64,000 nt of DNA, taken from positions 1-64,000 of the forward strand of contig NZ_QJJU01000024.1 in NCBI RefSeq assembly GCF_003201655.1, written 5' to 3'. The stretch is from Mycolicibacterium moriokaense. GTDB taxonomy: Bacteria; Actinomycetota; Actinomycetes; Mycobacteriales; Mycobacteriaceae. The notes beneath the pieces are model-generated. The model was not told the DNA's origin. It did no database searches and saw only the letters and a list, made by a program, of their open reading frames with translations. A program made the translations under genes and the position numbers. Shown piece after piece: positions 8,060-16,285 of the stretch (position 1 is the first letter of the stretch; every line of letters begins with the position of its first letter).

Positions 8060-8716
8060 CTACCCGGTGATCGCTTTGACCTTGGCAACGACCAGAGCGA
8101 TTGGAGCGTCCGCCTGGATCACTGTGCCGTCGGGATTGATCAGATCGAGGCGGGTGCGGGTCAGCTTGGAGGTCTTGACAATCCACTTGCCGTCGACCTT
8201 TGTGTATTTATCGTTGTAGTGGCCATAGCCGTGCACCCCGAGAGTGCCGCCGAAGATAAGCACATCCTCCAACGTCCACAAGCCCTCGGCAGTCGTCGCG
8301 GACGTCACCTTGATGTGCGGGTCGTAGCCCTGATGGTGCGTCGTGGCGGCACCGAGCGTGAGCTTCAGGAAGGCGATGAACGGGTCCCTGCCGTAAAAGA
8401 TGGGCCCGGCGCTGCACGTGGTGTCCTCGACGACGTCGGGAGCGAGTAGGTCGCGCAGGCCGTCCCAGTTTTTCGCATCGATGTTGGAGAAGTAACTTGC
8501 CTTGAGCGACTTGATCGCATCGACCTCGGTGCCCGTGTCGTCCCCGGGCGACGAGAAGCCACAGAGAGCCGGGAGCGGCAACAACGGGTCAGCATTGGCG
8601 GTCGGGACACCGACGCCACCCAGCAGAATTGCCGCCGCGCCAAACGCCACAGCACCGCGCAGGATGCGTCGCTCGCCTGGTCTGGCCGGGAACCGACGAT
8701 CATTTTCTACAGGCAT
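8060..8716 (-). CDS. Exported NTF2-like protein
   Basis: This 218-residue protein has an N-terminal signal sequence (basic start RRILRGAVAFGAAAILLGG, probable cleavage after TANA) and then an NTF2/SnoaL-like domain (IKSLKASYFSNIDAKNWDGL, then LLAPDVVEDTT). Two cysteines in the mature part (GLCGFSS-like PALCGF and TTCSAG) could pair after export. It follows a LacI-family gene on the same strand, with a palindromic operator between. Whether it is an enzyme or a binding protein is not visible. Confidence 0.8.
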   Translation of the reverse strand: MPVENDRRFPARPGERRILRGAVAFGAAAILLGGVGVPTANADPLLPLPALCGFSSPGDDTGTEVDAIKSLKASYFSNIDAKNWDGLRDLLAPDVVEDTTCSAGPIFYGRDPFIAFLKLTLGAATTHHQGYDPHIKVTSATTAEGLWTLEDVLIFGGTLGVHGYGHYNDKYTKVDGKWIVKTSKLTRTRLDLINPDGTVIQADAPIALVVAKVKAITG

Positions 8717-8769
8717 ATCTTCTCTACTCCTCTTTTAGCGGTACGGCGTCCACGGCCAGGTCACTGCAG

Positions 8770-8796
8770 GTTACGCGCGTACGTTACGCGCGTAAC
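8770..8796. promoter_or_regulatory. Overlapping LacI-type operator copies
   Basis: GTTACGCGCGTAAC at 8783-8796 is a perfect 14-bp palindrome with a central CG. A near copy (GTTACGCGCGTACG) begins 13 bp earlier at 8770. The pair lies between the exported NTF2 gene (start 8716) and the end of the LacI-family gene. The central CG suits a LacI-family repressor, most simply the neighbouring one. Confidence 0.65.
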
Positions 8797-8838
8797 CAAA
8801 TGATGTCTAGCGGTCCTAAGAAGCAAATGGGTTGTTGG

Positions 8839-9825
8839 TCAGGTTGACGCGCGGTGGATCAGGGTCGCGACATCGGCGGTTGTCGGTTCTTCCCCCGACT
8901 CTGGATAACCAAGCTCGGACATCATGGCCTCGACTGAAACATCGACGATCGCCTTCGCGTCGAACGCGATCGTCGTCAGCGGTGGCGCACTGACCTCGCC
9001 AGCCGGGATTGCGTCAACTCCCATGACCGCCAGGTCTTTCGGGCACCGCAAACCGGCTTCTCGAACGCCGTGCAGGACGACCAACGCCGTGTCGTCGCTC
9101 TGCGCGCAGACGGCCGTGACACCGCTATCCACCCAGCCGTTCACCACTTCGGCGGCGCCGCGGGCCGTGATCTCTGCGACCGCCACCTCACGCAACTCTC
9201 GGTGGCGAGCCGCAGCATGCACCCCGCGCAGCCAGTAATCGCCCAAGGGCCGCCACTCGGTGAGACCGGAGTACGCGAAGGCCAGCCTGTGATGGCCCCG
9301 CGACACAAGGTGCCCTACCCGCATCTCGCCTACGGACAGATGGAGTGTCCCGATCGCATGCAACTGGCTGCTTCCGAGGTGGATCTGTGGGATCCCGGCA
9401 GCAGCGACGGCCGCTGCGGCAGTACCGGTGAGCGGAAACAGGCTGGTCACTGCAATGGGGTCAAGGTCGGCGATGGCTTCGACCACGTTCTGGTCGTCAT
9501 CGGTCGGGAACTGGAGTACGTGCATGATGCCGCGGCGGGCTAACGCCGTCGTGAGTCGGCTGCCGACCTCGATGGGCAACTCTCCCAACGCAATCCGGGG
9601 CATAACGTAGAGCACCACACCGCTGCCACCCCGTGCCAAATTGCGTGCCGCCAGGTTGGGGCGGTATCCAAGCTCCTTAGCGGCGCGGCGAACGGCCTCC
9701 CGGGTCGCCGGTGAGATGGTGCGGCCCTCGGCATTGTTGAGCACATAGCTGACCGTCGCCGTGGACACGTTCGCCAGACGCGCGACATCGGCTTTGGTCG
9801 GCCGAGCCGACCCTCCGCCGCTCAC
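8839..9825 (-). CDS. LacI-family transcriptional regulator
   Basis: The 328-residue form starts at a GTG with GAGGG about 9 bases upstream; a longer in-frame ATG start at 9900 is possible but adds 25 non-conserved residues. The helix-turn-helix (TKADVARLANVSTATVSYVL) and hinge (LGYRPNLAARNLARGG) are at residues 9-65, followed by a periplasmic-binding-like effector domain. It is upstream of the exported NTF2 gene on the same strand and probably controls it through the 8770-8796 palindromes. Ligand unknown. Confidence 0.88.
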   Translation of the reverse strand: MSGGGSARPTKADVARLANVSTATVSYVLNNAEGRTISPATREAVRRAAKELGYRPNLAARNLARGGSGVVLYVMPRIALGELPIEVGSRLTTALARRGIMHVLQFPTDDDQNVVEAIADLDPIAVTSLFPLTGTAAAAVAAAGIPQIHLGSSQLHAIGTLHLSVGEMRVGHLVSRGHHRLAFAYSGLTEWRPLGDYWLRGVHAAARHRELREVAVAEITARGAAEVVNGWVDSGVTAVCAQSDDTALVVLHGVREAGLRCPKDLAVMGVDAIPAGEVSAPPLTTIAFDAKAIVDVSVEAMMSELGYPESGEEPTTADVATLIHRAST

Positions 9826-9924
9826 CCGTTTCACCCTCTGACTCCAGTCCTCTACATCGTCCACCCCATCGTGGCACGGAGAATCGCCGCTGAGATGCAA
9901 CTAAGCCCGCCGCCTCGGCAGCGG

Positions 9925-10902
9925 TTAGTGCGATGCGTTGGTAAAGAACTTCGCTGCCTCGGCGATTGACTTCTCAACCGGCTCCGGTTTCCACCCGAGT
10001 TCACTCTCGGCCTTGCCGTGGTCCAAGGGTGACATCAACTCGGCCATGCGTAGGCCAACGACGGCAAAGGGTAAGTCGCGGCGCAAGAGACGCGCGGCCA
10101 GGTCGTTGATATGTGCGGCAACGTAGAGCAGTTTCAGGGGCAGTTTGATGCGGGGTGGCGCGATTCCTACAGCGCGGGCTGCGACGGCGTGAACATCGCG
10201 GGTGCTCATGTACTTGTCGGAGATGATGTAGCGTTCTCCGCTTCTGCCTCGTTTTGCAGCGAGAACCATTGCGCGTGCGGCGTCTTCAATCCCGACCACT
10301 TCGGCGGAAAAGTCGAAATTGAACGGGAAAGCGCCTTTGGCGACCCGCGCGATAACCGATCCGTGCGGTGTTGGCTGCCAATCACCGGGACCGTAGGTCG
10401 TCGAGATGCACAGTGCGACAGCGGGTAGGTTCTTGTCGCGGGCATACTCCAAGACGAGATTCTCGGCAGCCACCCGCGATTCGATGTATGCGCCGCCTCC
10501 ATCCCAATTGCGGTCGTCGTCCTCGGTCACCGGATGGGTATCACTGACGGCAAGCGTGCCAGTCGTACTGGTGAAAACGAACTTCGAAAGTCCAGCTTCC
10601 ACAGCGGCGTCCAGCACATGCCGCAACCCATCAACATTGGTGCGGAACAACGGAGCCGGGTCGCGCAGCCACATGCGCGCGTCCACGACGCAGTAGAACA
10701 CGACATCGCAGCCCACCATGGCAGCGCGAAGTGCCGCATCGTCGTAGATATCGCCATAGCAGCGCTCGACATCAAGGTCGTCGATGCCCTTCGTCGAGCT
10801 TGTTCGACGCAGCATCACGCGGACTCGGCTACCACGATTTACGAGTTCACGGACGACATGGGAACCGAGGAACCCGCTGGCCCCGATCACGAGCTTGGTC
10901 AC
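9925..10902 (-). CDS. NAD-dependent epimerase/dehydratase family protein (extended SDR)
   Basis: This 325-residue extended SDR begins VTKLVIGASGFLGSHVV, a TGxxGxxG-type NAD(P) site. The GTG start at 10902 overlaps the stop of the previous gene (GTGA). A catalytic Ser-Tyr-x3-Lys set is only partly standard: FTSTTGTL supplies serine/threonine, and the expected YxxxK region reads YIESRVAAE, with Arg in place of Lys. That suggests altered chemistry or a binding role. It is the last gene of the meaB-SDR-epimerase operon at the left end of the mutase island. Confidence 0.82.
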   Translation of the reverse strand: MTKLVIGASGFLGSHVVRELVNRGSRVRVMLRRTSSTKGIDDLDVERCYGDIYDDAALRAAMVGCDVVFYCVVDARMWLRDPAPLFRTNVDGLRHVLDAAVEAGLSKFVFTSTTGTLAVSDTHPVTEDDDRNWDGGGAYIESRVAAENLVLEYARDKNLPAVALCISTTYGPGDWQPTPHGSVIARVAKGAFPFNFDFSAEVVGIEDAARAMVLAAKRGRSGERYIISDKYMSTRDVHAVAARAVGIAPPRIKLPLKLLYVAAHINDLAARLLRRDLPFAVVGLRMAELMSPLDHGKAESELGWKPEPVEKSIAEAAKFFTNASH

Positions 10903-11792
10903 GGCGAGCTGTCCGCGCCGGTCAGCGCGAGGCCGCCAGTTCGAACCGCCGCGACCACGCCGCCGTCGACAAGTAGGTCGATCCCGGTGATGAACGACGC
11001 TGCGGGGCTCAGCAAGAAGTCGGTAGCGGCCGCGATGTCGTCGGGCGTGCCGATGCGACCCGTCCCGGAACTGTCGACCATGGCCCGCATCATCTGACCC
11101 GAATCCCCGTCCAGTTCCTGCCGACCCATTGCGGTGGAGATGATGCCAGGGCTGATGGCGTTGATCCGGGCGCCGCGTTGCCCCCATATCCCTGCGGCGG
11201 CAGCCACGCGAAGTTGATTGGCACGCTTAGCGAATGGGTACGCCTGCTGACTGCTGGTGATGACAGACGGCGCACAAGCTTGCAGCTTCAGCAGCTCATT
11301 GGTCGGAGCGGTCGCCAGCTGACGCTCGAGGTCCGGATCCATCGGTGGGTAGAAGTGCGCCGCCATGCTCGAGATGACGACGCCCGCTCCGCCGGGCTCG
11401 ATGACCTTGCCGAACTCGTCCAGAGTCAATGCAACACCGAGCAGGTCGACAGCTAGGACGGCTTCCACCGAACCCTGCAGTGGCGACAGTCCAGCCGTGT
11501 GGACGACATGGGTAAGCCGGCCGCACGAGCCTGCGAAATCCGCGAGCTCGGCAACTGAACTCTGTGACGTGACGTCCACCCGCCTGGTGACGATGTGGTG
11601 ACCGTCAACCACTAATTGTTCAGCCGCCCTTTCCAATTGAGCCTCACTGACATCGGCCAGCACGATGACACGCCCTCCGCCGCTGCGTCGCGCCACCGAG
11701 ACGCCCATACCGCCGGCGCCAACAATTACCAATACTTCCCGTTGACTGGACAAGCTGCCCTGCTTTCTTCTCGAGGTGGTGGCGGGCTTCAT
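10899..11792 (-). CDS. SDR family oxidoreductase
   Basis: This 297-residue classical SDR has a GAGGMGVSVA cofactor loop near residue 28, an ADVS acidic step after beta-2, and a catalytic tyrosine in QQAYPFAKRANQL (YxxxK). The C-terminal INAISPGIISTAMG is the usual SDR loop. The ATG is fixed by a 4-bp overlap with the meaB stop. It probably interconverts a hydroxy and a keto group in the same pathway as the B12 mutase. Substrate not visible. Confidence 0.87.
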   Translation of the reverse strand: MKPATTSRRKQGSLSSQREVLVIVGAGGMGVSVARRSGGGRVIVLADVSEAQLERAAEQLVVDGHHIVTRRVDVTSQSSVAELADFAGSCGRLTHVVHTAGLSPLQGSVEAVLAVDLLGVALTLDEFGKVIEPGGAGVVISSMAAHFYPPMDPDLERQLATAPTNELLKLQACAPSVITSSQQAYPFAKRANQLRVAAAAGIWGQRGARINAISPGIISTAMGRQELDGDSGQMMRAMVDSSGTGRIGTPDDIAAATDFLLSPAASFITGIDLLVDGGVVAAVRTGGLALTGADSSP

Positions 11793-12664
11793 TCTTCTGC
11801 GGGCACCGCGAAGAGCTGTTCGGCGGCGGTGTATGGATCGCATCGGCCCTCCGCGACCGACTCGGCTAGCCGATCTAGTTCGGGATGGCTGCGCAGTTGC
11901 GTCTGAGCCAAGGTAAGGATCTGGGCACGGGCGCGCGCGGCCCGTCGCTCGGCTGTGTCGGAGCGGTGGAATTCGTCGATCGCTTCGACCAGTTCCGTAA
12001 TTCCCTCGCCTTGTGCGGCAACGAGTTTCAGAATCGGCGCCGCGGTCTCGGCTCGCAGGTCACGAACGGTTTGGTCGGCGCCGTCGCGATCGGCCTTGTT
12101 GACGGTGACGATGTCCGCGACTTCGAGCAGTCCCGCCTTGGCCGCCTGTACCGCGTCACCGGCCCCGGGATTGAGAATTAGGACCGTCGGGTCGGCGATC
12201 GCGGCGATCTCGATCTCCGACTGTCCGACGCCCACTGTCTCCAACACGATCAGGTCGTACGACAACGCAGCAAGCAGCCGGATCGCGGCAGGCACCGCCG
12301 CCGCCAGCCCGCCCAGGTGCCCACGCGTCGCAACCGAGCGGATGAGCACATCGGGATCATTGATGTGTGCGGCCATTCGGATCCGGTCGCCGAGCAGCGC
12401 TCCCCCACTGTAGGGCGATGACGGGTCGACAGCGAGCACGGCGACTCGCATGCCACGTTCGCGATATGCACTCACAAGCGCACCCACCGTGGTGGATTTT
12501 CCCGCACCGGGCGGGCCTGTAACGCCGACGATGCGGGGCGGCGGCGGCGCCCCGAGTGCGTCGAGAACCTCATTGCGGCGTGGACTTTCGACCAGGCTCA
12601 ACAACTTTCCGGCCGCACGCGTGGATCCCTCCTGCGCGGCCGAGATGAGCTCGTCGATGGTCAT
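11789..12664 (-). CDS. meaB: Methylmalonyl-CoA mutase-associated GTPase (MeaB/ArgK family)
   Basis: The 291-residue G3E-type GTPase has a Walker A at residues 50-59 (GPPGAGKSTT-like), a switch region ETVGVGQSEIEIA and the NKAD specificity motif. MeaB proteins gate cobalamin loading and protect acyl-CoA mutases from inactivation. A two-subunit mutase is encoded at 20890-22865 in the same island, so this is most likely its dedicated chaperone. It is the first gene of a minus-strand operon and is divergent from an SDR gene across a GAGAAT-GCT-ATTCTC palindrome. It is somewhat shorter than the usual 320-330 residues. Confidence 0.9.
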   Translation of the reverse strand: MTIDELISAAQEGSTRAAGKLLSLVESPRRNEVLDALGAPPPPRIVGVTGPPGAGKSTTVGALVSAYRERGMRVAVLAVDPSSPYSGGALLGDRIRMAAHINDPDVLIRSVATRGHLGGLAAAVPAAIRLLAALSYDLIVLETVGVGQSEIEIAAIADPTVLILNPGAGDAVQAAKAGLLEVADIVTVNKADRDGADQTVRDLRAETAAPILKLVAAQGEGITELVEAIDEFHRSDTAERRAARARAQILTLAQTQLRSHPELDRLAESVAEGRCDPYTAAEQLFAVPAEE

Positions 12665-12735
12665 CGCTGGAAGCCTATTGAGCCAGCAGTGCAGACGCGA
12701 TGACGGCGTCAGGCATGGGATTCTCCGTTTCGGAT

Positions 12736-12750
12736 GAGAATGCTATTCTC
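12736..12750. promoter_or_regulatory. GAGAAT-N3-ATTCTC operator, copy 1
   Basis: GAGAATGCTATTCTC is a 6-bp perfect inverted repeat with a 3-bp spacer, placed between the divergent meaB and SDR operons. The same motif recurs at 18534-18548, with half-conserved copies at 22892 and 23001. It is therefore the probable binding site of one regulator for the whole island. The regulator itself is not recognisable in the window. Confidence 0.7.
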
Positions 12751-12787
12751 GCAGACGGAGAGTGCTAGTTGCAAGAAGGGGAATCAT

Positions 12788-13552
12788 ATGCAAATCGCAG
12801 GTAGCTCGGCGATCGTGGTTGGTGGAGCGGGCGGCCTGGGCGAGGCGACCGTCCGGCGCCTGCACGCCGCGGGAGCGAAGGTAGTCGTCGCTGATCTCGC
12901 CGACGACAAGGGCAAAGCGCTGGAGCAGGAACTTGGTGTGCGCTACGTGCCCACGGACGCAACGTCCGAGGAGTCGGTCAACGCGGCGATCGCCGAGGCA
13001 GCGTCGCTGGCTCCACTGCGGATCTCCGTCGACACCCACGGCGGTCCCGCCAGCGGCGGGCGCCTGATCGGTAAGGACGGCTCGCCGCTGGATCTCGACG
13101 GCTTCAAGAAGACGATTGAGTTCTACCTGACCGCGGTCTTCAACGTGATGCGCCTTTCTGCCGCCGAGATCGCCAAGTCGGAGCCGCTGGAAGAGGGCGC
13201 TCGCGGCGTGATCGTCAACACCGCGTCGATCGCCGGCTATGAGGGCCAGATCGGACAGCTTCCCTACTCCGCCGCCAAGGGAGGAGTGCTGGGCATGACA
13301 CTCGTCGCCGCCCGTGACCTCTCACCGTTGGGTATCCGCGTCGTGACGATCGCGCCCGGCACCATCAACACCCCGGCATACGGCAAGGCGGCCGACCAGC
13401 TCGAGCAGTATTGGGCACCGCAGATCCCATTCCCGAAGCGCATGGGCCGTTCGACCGAGTACGCACAACTGGCGCAAAGCATCATCGAAAACGACTATCT
13501 GAATGGAGAGATCATCCGCCTCGACGGCGCGCTGCGGTTCCCGCCGAAATGA
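12788..13552 (+). CDS. SDR family oxidoreductase, type-2 3-hydroxyacyl-CoA dehydrogenase-like
   Basis: This 254-residue SDR has GGAGGLG at residues 12-18, the NTAS serine, the PYSAAKGG catalytic Tyr/Lys and the IAPGTINTPAY loop seen in HSD10-type enzymes that oxidise 3-hydroxyacyl-CoA. An AGAAGGGGA ribosome site sits just before the ATG at 12788, so the longer in-frame start is rejected. It opens a two-gene plus-strand operon behind operator copy 1. A beta-oxidation-like role in the island is inferred. Confidence 0.87.
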   Translation: MQIAGSSAIVVGGAGGLGEATVRRLHAAGAKVVVADLADDKGKALEQELGVRYVPTDATSEESVNAAIAEAASLAPLRISVDTHGGPASGGRLIGKDGSPLDLDGFKKTIEFYLTAVFNVMRLSAAEIAKSEPLEEGARGVIVNTASIAGYEGQIGQLPYSAAKGGVLGMTLVAARDLSPLGIRVVTIAPGTINTPAYGKAADQLEQYWAPQIPFPKRMGRSTEYAQLAQSIIENDYLNGEIIRLDGALRFPPK

Positions 13553-14289
13553 CGCTGGAAGGCAAGGTCGCCTTCGTCGCGGGTGCCAGCCGCGGCATCG
13601 GAGCGACGGTCGCCGAGGCACTGGCCCGCGAGGGAGCGGCGGTTGCAGTCGCAGCGCGCTCCGAGCAAGAGGGCAAGGTGCCAGGCACGATCCATGCCGT
13701 CGCCGAACGGATAACGTCAGCGGGCGAGCGGGCACTGGCAGTGTCGTGCGACGTCACCAGCGAGGAGTCCGTGGAAGCCGCTGTAGCTCAGACAGTTTCG
13801 GAGTTCGGCGGCATCGACATCCTCGTCGCCAATGCGGGTGTGCTGTGGCTCGGGCCGATCGAGTCCACGCCGCTGAAGCGGTGGCAGCTGTGTATGAACG
13901 TCAACCTGACGGGTGTCTTTCTGGTGACCAAGGCCGTCATCCCACACGTGAAGGCGCGCGGCGGTGGGTCATTGATCGCGATCACCACCACCGGCGTCGG
14001 CATGATCGAGCACGGGGCCAACGCCTACTGGGTCTCCAAGGCCGGTGCCGAGCGCTTATATCTCGGTCTGGCAGCGGATTTGAAGCCGGACAACATCGCG
14101 GTCAATTGCCTCAGCCCGTCGCGGGTCGTGCTCACAGAGGGCTGGCACGCCGGTGGCGGCGGCATGGAGATCCCGCCCGAAATGGTCGAACCACCGGAAG
14201 CGATGGCCAACGCCGCAGTGCTCTTGGCGCAGCAGGATGCGAGCGGTATCACCGGCACGATCCAGCGCTCCGAAGAACTCACCGCCTAA
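13549..14289 (+). CDS. SDR family oxidoreductase
   Basis: This 246-residue SDR starts at an ATG overlapping the previous stop (ATGA). It has GASRGIG for NADP binding, NAG near the middle, a TTTG segment at the usual catalytic-serine position, and YWVSKAGAERL for the catalytic Tyr/Lys. The long loop after beta-2 (SEQEGKVPGTIHAVAERI) resembles HSDL2-type SDRs. Another gene of that type lies at 23045. It ends just before an intergenic inverted repeat shared with the convergent crotonase gene. Confidence 0.87.
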   Translation: MTLEGKVAFVAGASRGIGATVAEALAREGAAVAVAARSEQEGKVPGTIHAVAERITSAGERALAVSCDVTSEESVEAAVAQTVSEFGGIDILVANAGVLWLGPIESTPLKRWQLCMNVNLTGVFLVTKAVIPHVKARGGGSLIAITTTGVGMIEHGANAYWVSKAGAERLYLGLAADLKPDNIAVNCLSPSRVVLTEGWHAGGGGMEIPPEMVEPPEAMANAAVLLAQQDASGITGTIQRSEELTA

Positions 14290-14290
14290 T

Positions 14291-14423
14291 ACCGCGACCG
14301 TGCGTGTCTGTACAGCAACACGCTCTCGGGAGCGCACAGTTTGCACACTGTCGCAGCCCGCGAGCGTGCGCAAAGTGCCCGGAAAGTACGGCGTGTCGGC
14401 GTACAGACACGCACGCTCGCGGT
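14291..14423. repeat. Intergenic inverted-repeat element between convergent genes
   Basis: Positions 14291-14313 and 14401-14423 form a 23-bp inverted repeat with one mismatch, separated by 87 bp. A nested 11-bp inverted repeat (CGCGAGCGTGC at 14359 and its complement at 14411) lies inside. It fills the gap between an SDR gene and a convergent crotonase gene, so it could act as a two-way terminator. The sequence resembles dispersed intergenic repeats I recall from fast-growing mycobacterial genomes; copy number cannot be judged here. Confidence 0.7.
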
Positions 14424-14428
14424 GGTCG

Positions 14429-15196
14429 TTACTTATTCTTGGCGATCAGGCCGTCGACGATCTTGTTGAAGTCAGCGGTCCCGAAGGACACGTACTCGGC
14501 GAGGTTCGCGTAGTCCAGCGAGGCCATCACGGCCTTCTCCAGCTGAAGGTTCATCAGCCGCTTCGTCGCCTCGACGGCCTGCTGCGGCAGCTCCAGGATC
14601 TTCTTCGCACAAGCGATCGCCTCGGCTAGTGGGTCGGCTACGACGTGGTTGGCCAAACCGAGTTCCACCGCTCGTTGCGCCTTGATTCGGACACCCGTCA
14701 ACGCAAACTCCTTGGCCTGCAGCAGGCTGATCTGCGAACCCCAGACCAGCGGACCGCCGTCAGCGGCCACCAAACCGATCTGTACGTGAGGGTCGGCGAA
14801 GAATGCCGTCTCGGCCATGTAGACGATGTCCGACAGCGCGGCCAGGCTGCAGCCCAGCCCGACGGCCGGACCGTTTACCGCGGCGATCACGGGGATGCGG
14901 CAACGCACCATGCCGATGACGAGGTCGCGGCCATGTTTGATCGTCTTCTGGCGCAGTGCCTCGTCGTTGCGAAGCTCGTCGAGGTAGTTGAAGTCGCCGC
15001 CCGCCGAGAAGGACCGACCCGCGCCCGTGATCACCGCGGCGCGCGCGCTGGGATCCTCGTTGAGCGCCTCCCAGATCTTGGCCAGTCCGACGTGCAGGTT
15101 GTCGTTGACGGCATTGAGGTCGTCGGGCCGGTTGAGCGTGATGATGCGCAGGGCGCCGTCGGCCTTGACGTCGATTTCGGTTGGCATGTCGTACAT
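14429..15196 (-). CDS. Enoyl-CoA hydratase/isomerase (crotonase) family protein
   Basis: This 255-residue crotonase has the oxyanion-hole motifs SAGGDF and NGPAVGLG. Both glutamates used by classical hydratases look absent: the first position reads GCSLA (Ser instead of Glu) and the second reads DPHVQIG (His instead of Glu). An aspartate in VAADGG could serve instead. Isomerase, hydrolase or lyase chemistry is therefore as likely as hydration. It is followed on the same strand by nothing, and preceded by two acyl-CoA dehydrogenase genes and a ligase gene in one operon. Confidence 0.87.
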   Translation of the reverse strand: MYDMPTEIDVKADGALRIITLNRPDDLNAVNDNLHVGLAKIWEALNEDPSARAAVITGAGRSFSAGGDFNYLDELRNDEALRQKTIKHGRDLVIGMVRCRIPVIAAVNGPAVGLGCSLAALSDIVYMAETAFFADPHVQIGLVAADGGPLVWGSQISLLQAKEFALTGVRIKAQRAVELGLANHVVADPLAEAIACAKKILELPQQAVEATKRLMNLQLEKAVMASLDYANLAEYVSFGTADFNKIVDGLIAKNK

Positions 15197-16285
15197 TTAG
15201 ACTCCTAAACCGAGAATGCGCGAAGCGATGATGTTCTTCTGAATCTGTGACGTGCCGCCCATCACGCTCTGCGCGCGGCTGTACATGTAGGCGCCGAACA
15301 ACTCGGGATCGGTAGTGCCGACGGTTGCCAATGCGGCGTGGCCGACGGACTGCTCGACCCACGTCATCAACAGCTTGTCGAGCGATCCCTGCGGGCCGTG
15401 GGTGATGCCGTCGAGCTGTTCGGACAACCGACGCCGGACGTGCAGCCTCAGCATTTCAGTCTGCACCCATGCCCAGGACAGTTCCTCGGGCGTCGCGCCG
15501 TCCGCACGGGATGCCAACTGGCGCACCAGCTTCCCGTATCGCGCCGAGAATCCCAGCGTAGACGGTTCGCGCTCATGGCTGACGACGGTCATCGCGATCT
15601 TCCAGCCATCCCCCGGCGCGCCCACCATCTGATCGGCGGGAACTCGAGCGCCGTCGAAGGCCACCTGACCGAATTCCTTGGTGACTCCGCTGATCATTTT
15701 CAGCGGCCGCTGCTCTATACCGGGCTGGTGCATCGAGACGATGAACGCCGAGATGCCGCGATGCTTGGGCACATCCTTATCGGTGCGCGCCAACAGCAGA
15801 CACCAGTCGGCGACGTCGGAGTAGCTGGTCCAGATCTTGTGCCCGTGGATGACGTACTCGTCACCCTCGCGGGTGGCCGTAGTCGTCAGCGACGCCAGGT
15901 CGGACCCGGCGCCAGGCTCGGAAAAGCCTTGGCACCACCGCTCGGTGCCGTTGATCATGCCTGGCAGGAATCGCTGCTGCATTTCCTTGCTGCCGTGATG
16001 CCCAAACGCGACGACCAGGTAACCGAGGCTGGGCCGCGCTGGAGCCCCAGCCTTGGCGATCTCCTCGTCGACAATGACGTCATACACCGGCGGTAGGTCT
16101 TGGCCGCCATACTCCTTCGGCCACGACGTGCCGAAGAAGCCGGCCCCGTATAGCGCTTGGTGCCAGTCGCCTTGCGCGGCCCAATACTCGTCGCCCGACG
16201 TCGGGAACTTGCCCTTCTGTTCGGTCAACCAGCCGCGCAACCGCTCCCGGAACGCGGCCTCGTCCGGCGAATCACGAAAGTCCAA
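15197..16285 (-). CDS. Acyl-CoA dehydrogenase, larger subunit of a probable pair
   Basis: This 362-residue FAD enzyme has the family signatures WCQGFSEPGAGSDLASL and VMGGTSQIQKNIIASRILGLG near the C-terminus. Its start overlaps the end of a second, shorter dehydrogenase gene by 14 bp. In mycobacteria such unequal adjacent FadE pairs form alpha2beta2 heterotetramers (the ChsE type), so a joint enzyme is likely. The usual catalytic Glu of the C-terminal EGT motif is Gly here (GGTSQ), so the base must come from elsewhere. It presumably desaturates a branched or cyclic acyl-CoA. Confidence 0.9.
   Translation of the reverse strand: MDFRDSPDEAAFRERLRGWLTEQKGKFPTSGDEYWAAQGDWHQALYGAGFFGTSWPKEYGGQDLPPVYDVIVDEEIAKAGAPARPSLGYLVVAFGHHGSKEMQQRFLPGMINGTERWCQGFSEPGAGSDLASLTTTATREGDEYVIHGHKIWTSYSDVADWCLLLARTDKDVPKHRGISAFIVSMHQPGIEQRPLKMISGVTKEFGQVAFDGARVPADQMVGAPGDGWKIAMTVVSHEREPSTLGFSARYGKLVRQLASRADGATPEELSWAWVQTEMLRLHVRRRLSEQLDGITHGPQGSLDKLLMTWVEQSVGHAALATVGTTDPELFGAYMYSRAQSVMGGTSQIQKNIIASRILGLGV

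Noticed and set aside
14281..14430. Possible CRISPR-like repeats in the gap between SDR and crotonase genes.
   Set aside because: There is only a pair of inverted repeats, no direct repeats with spacers and no cas genes.
15338..16096. A 252-codon plus-strand frame opposite the acyl-CoA dehydrogenase gene, and similar frames at 1032-1805 and 20310-21266.
   Set aside because: All are antisense to well-supported enzymes and have no domain signatures or ribosome sites.
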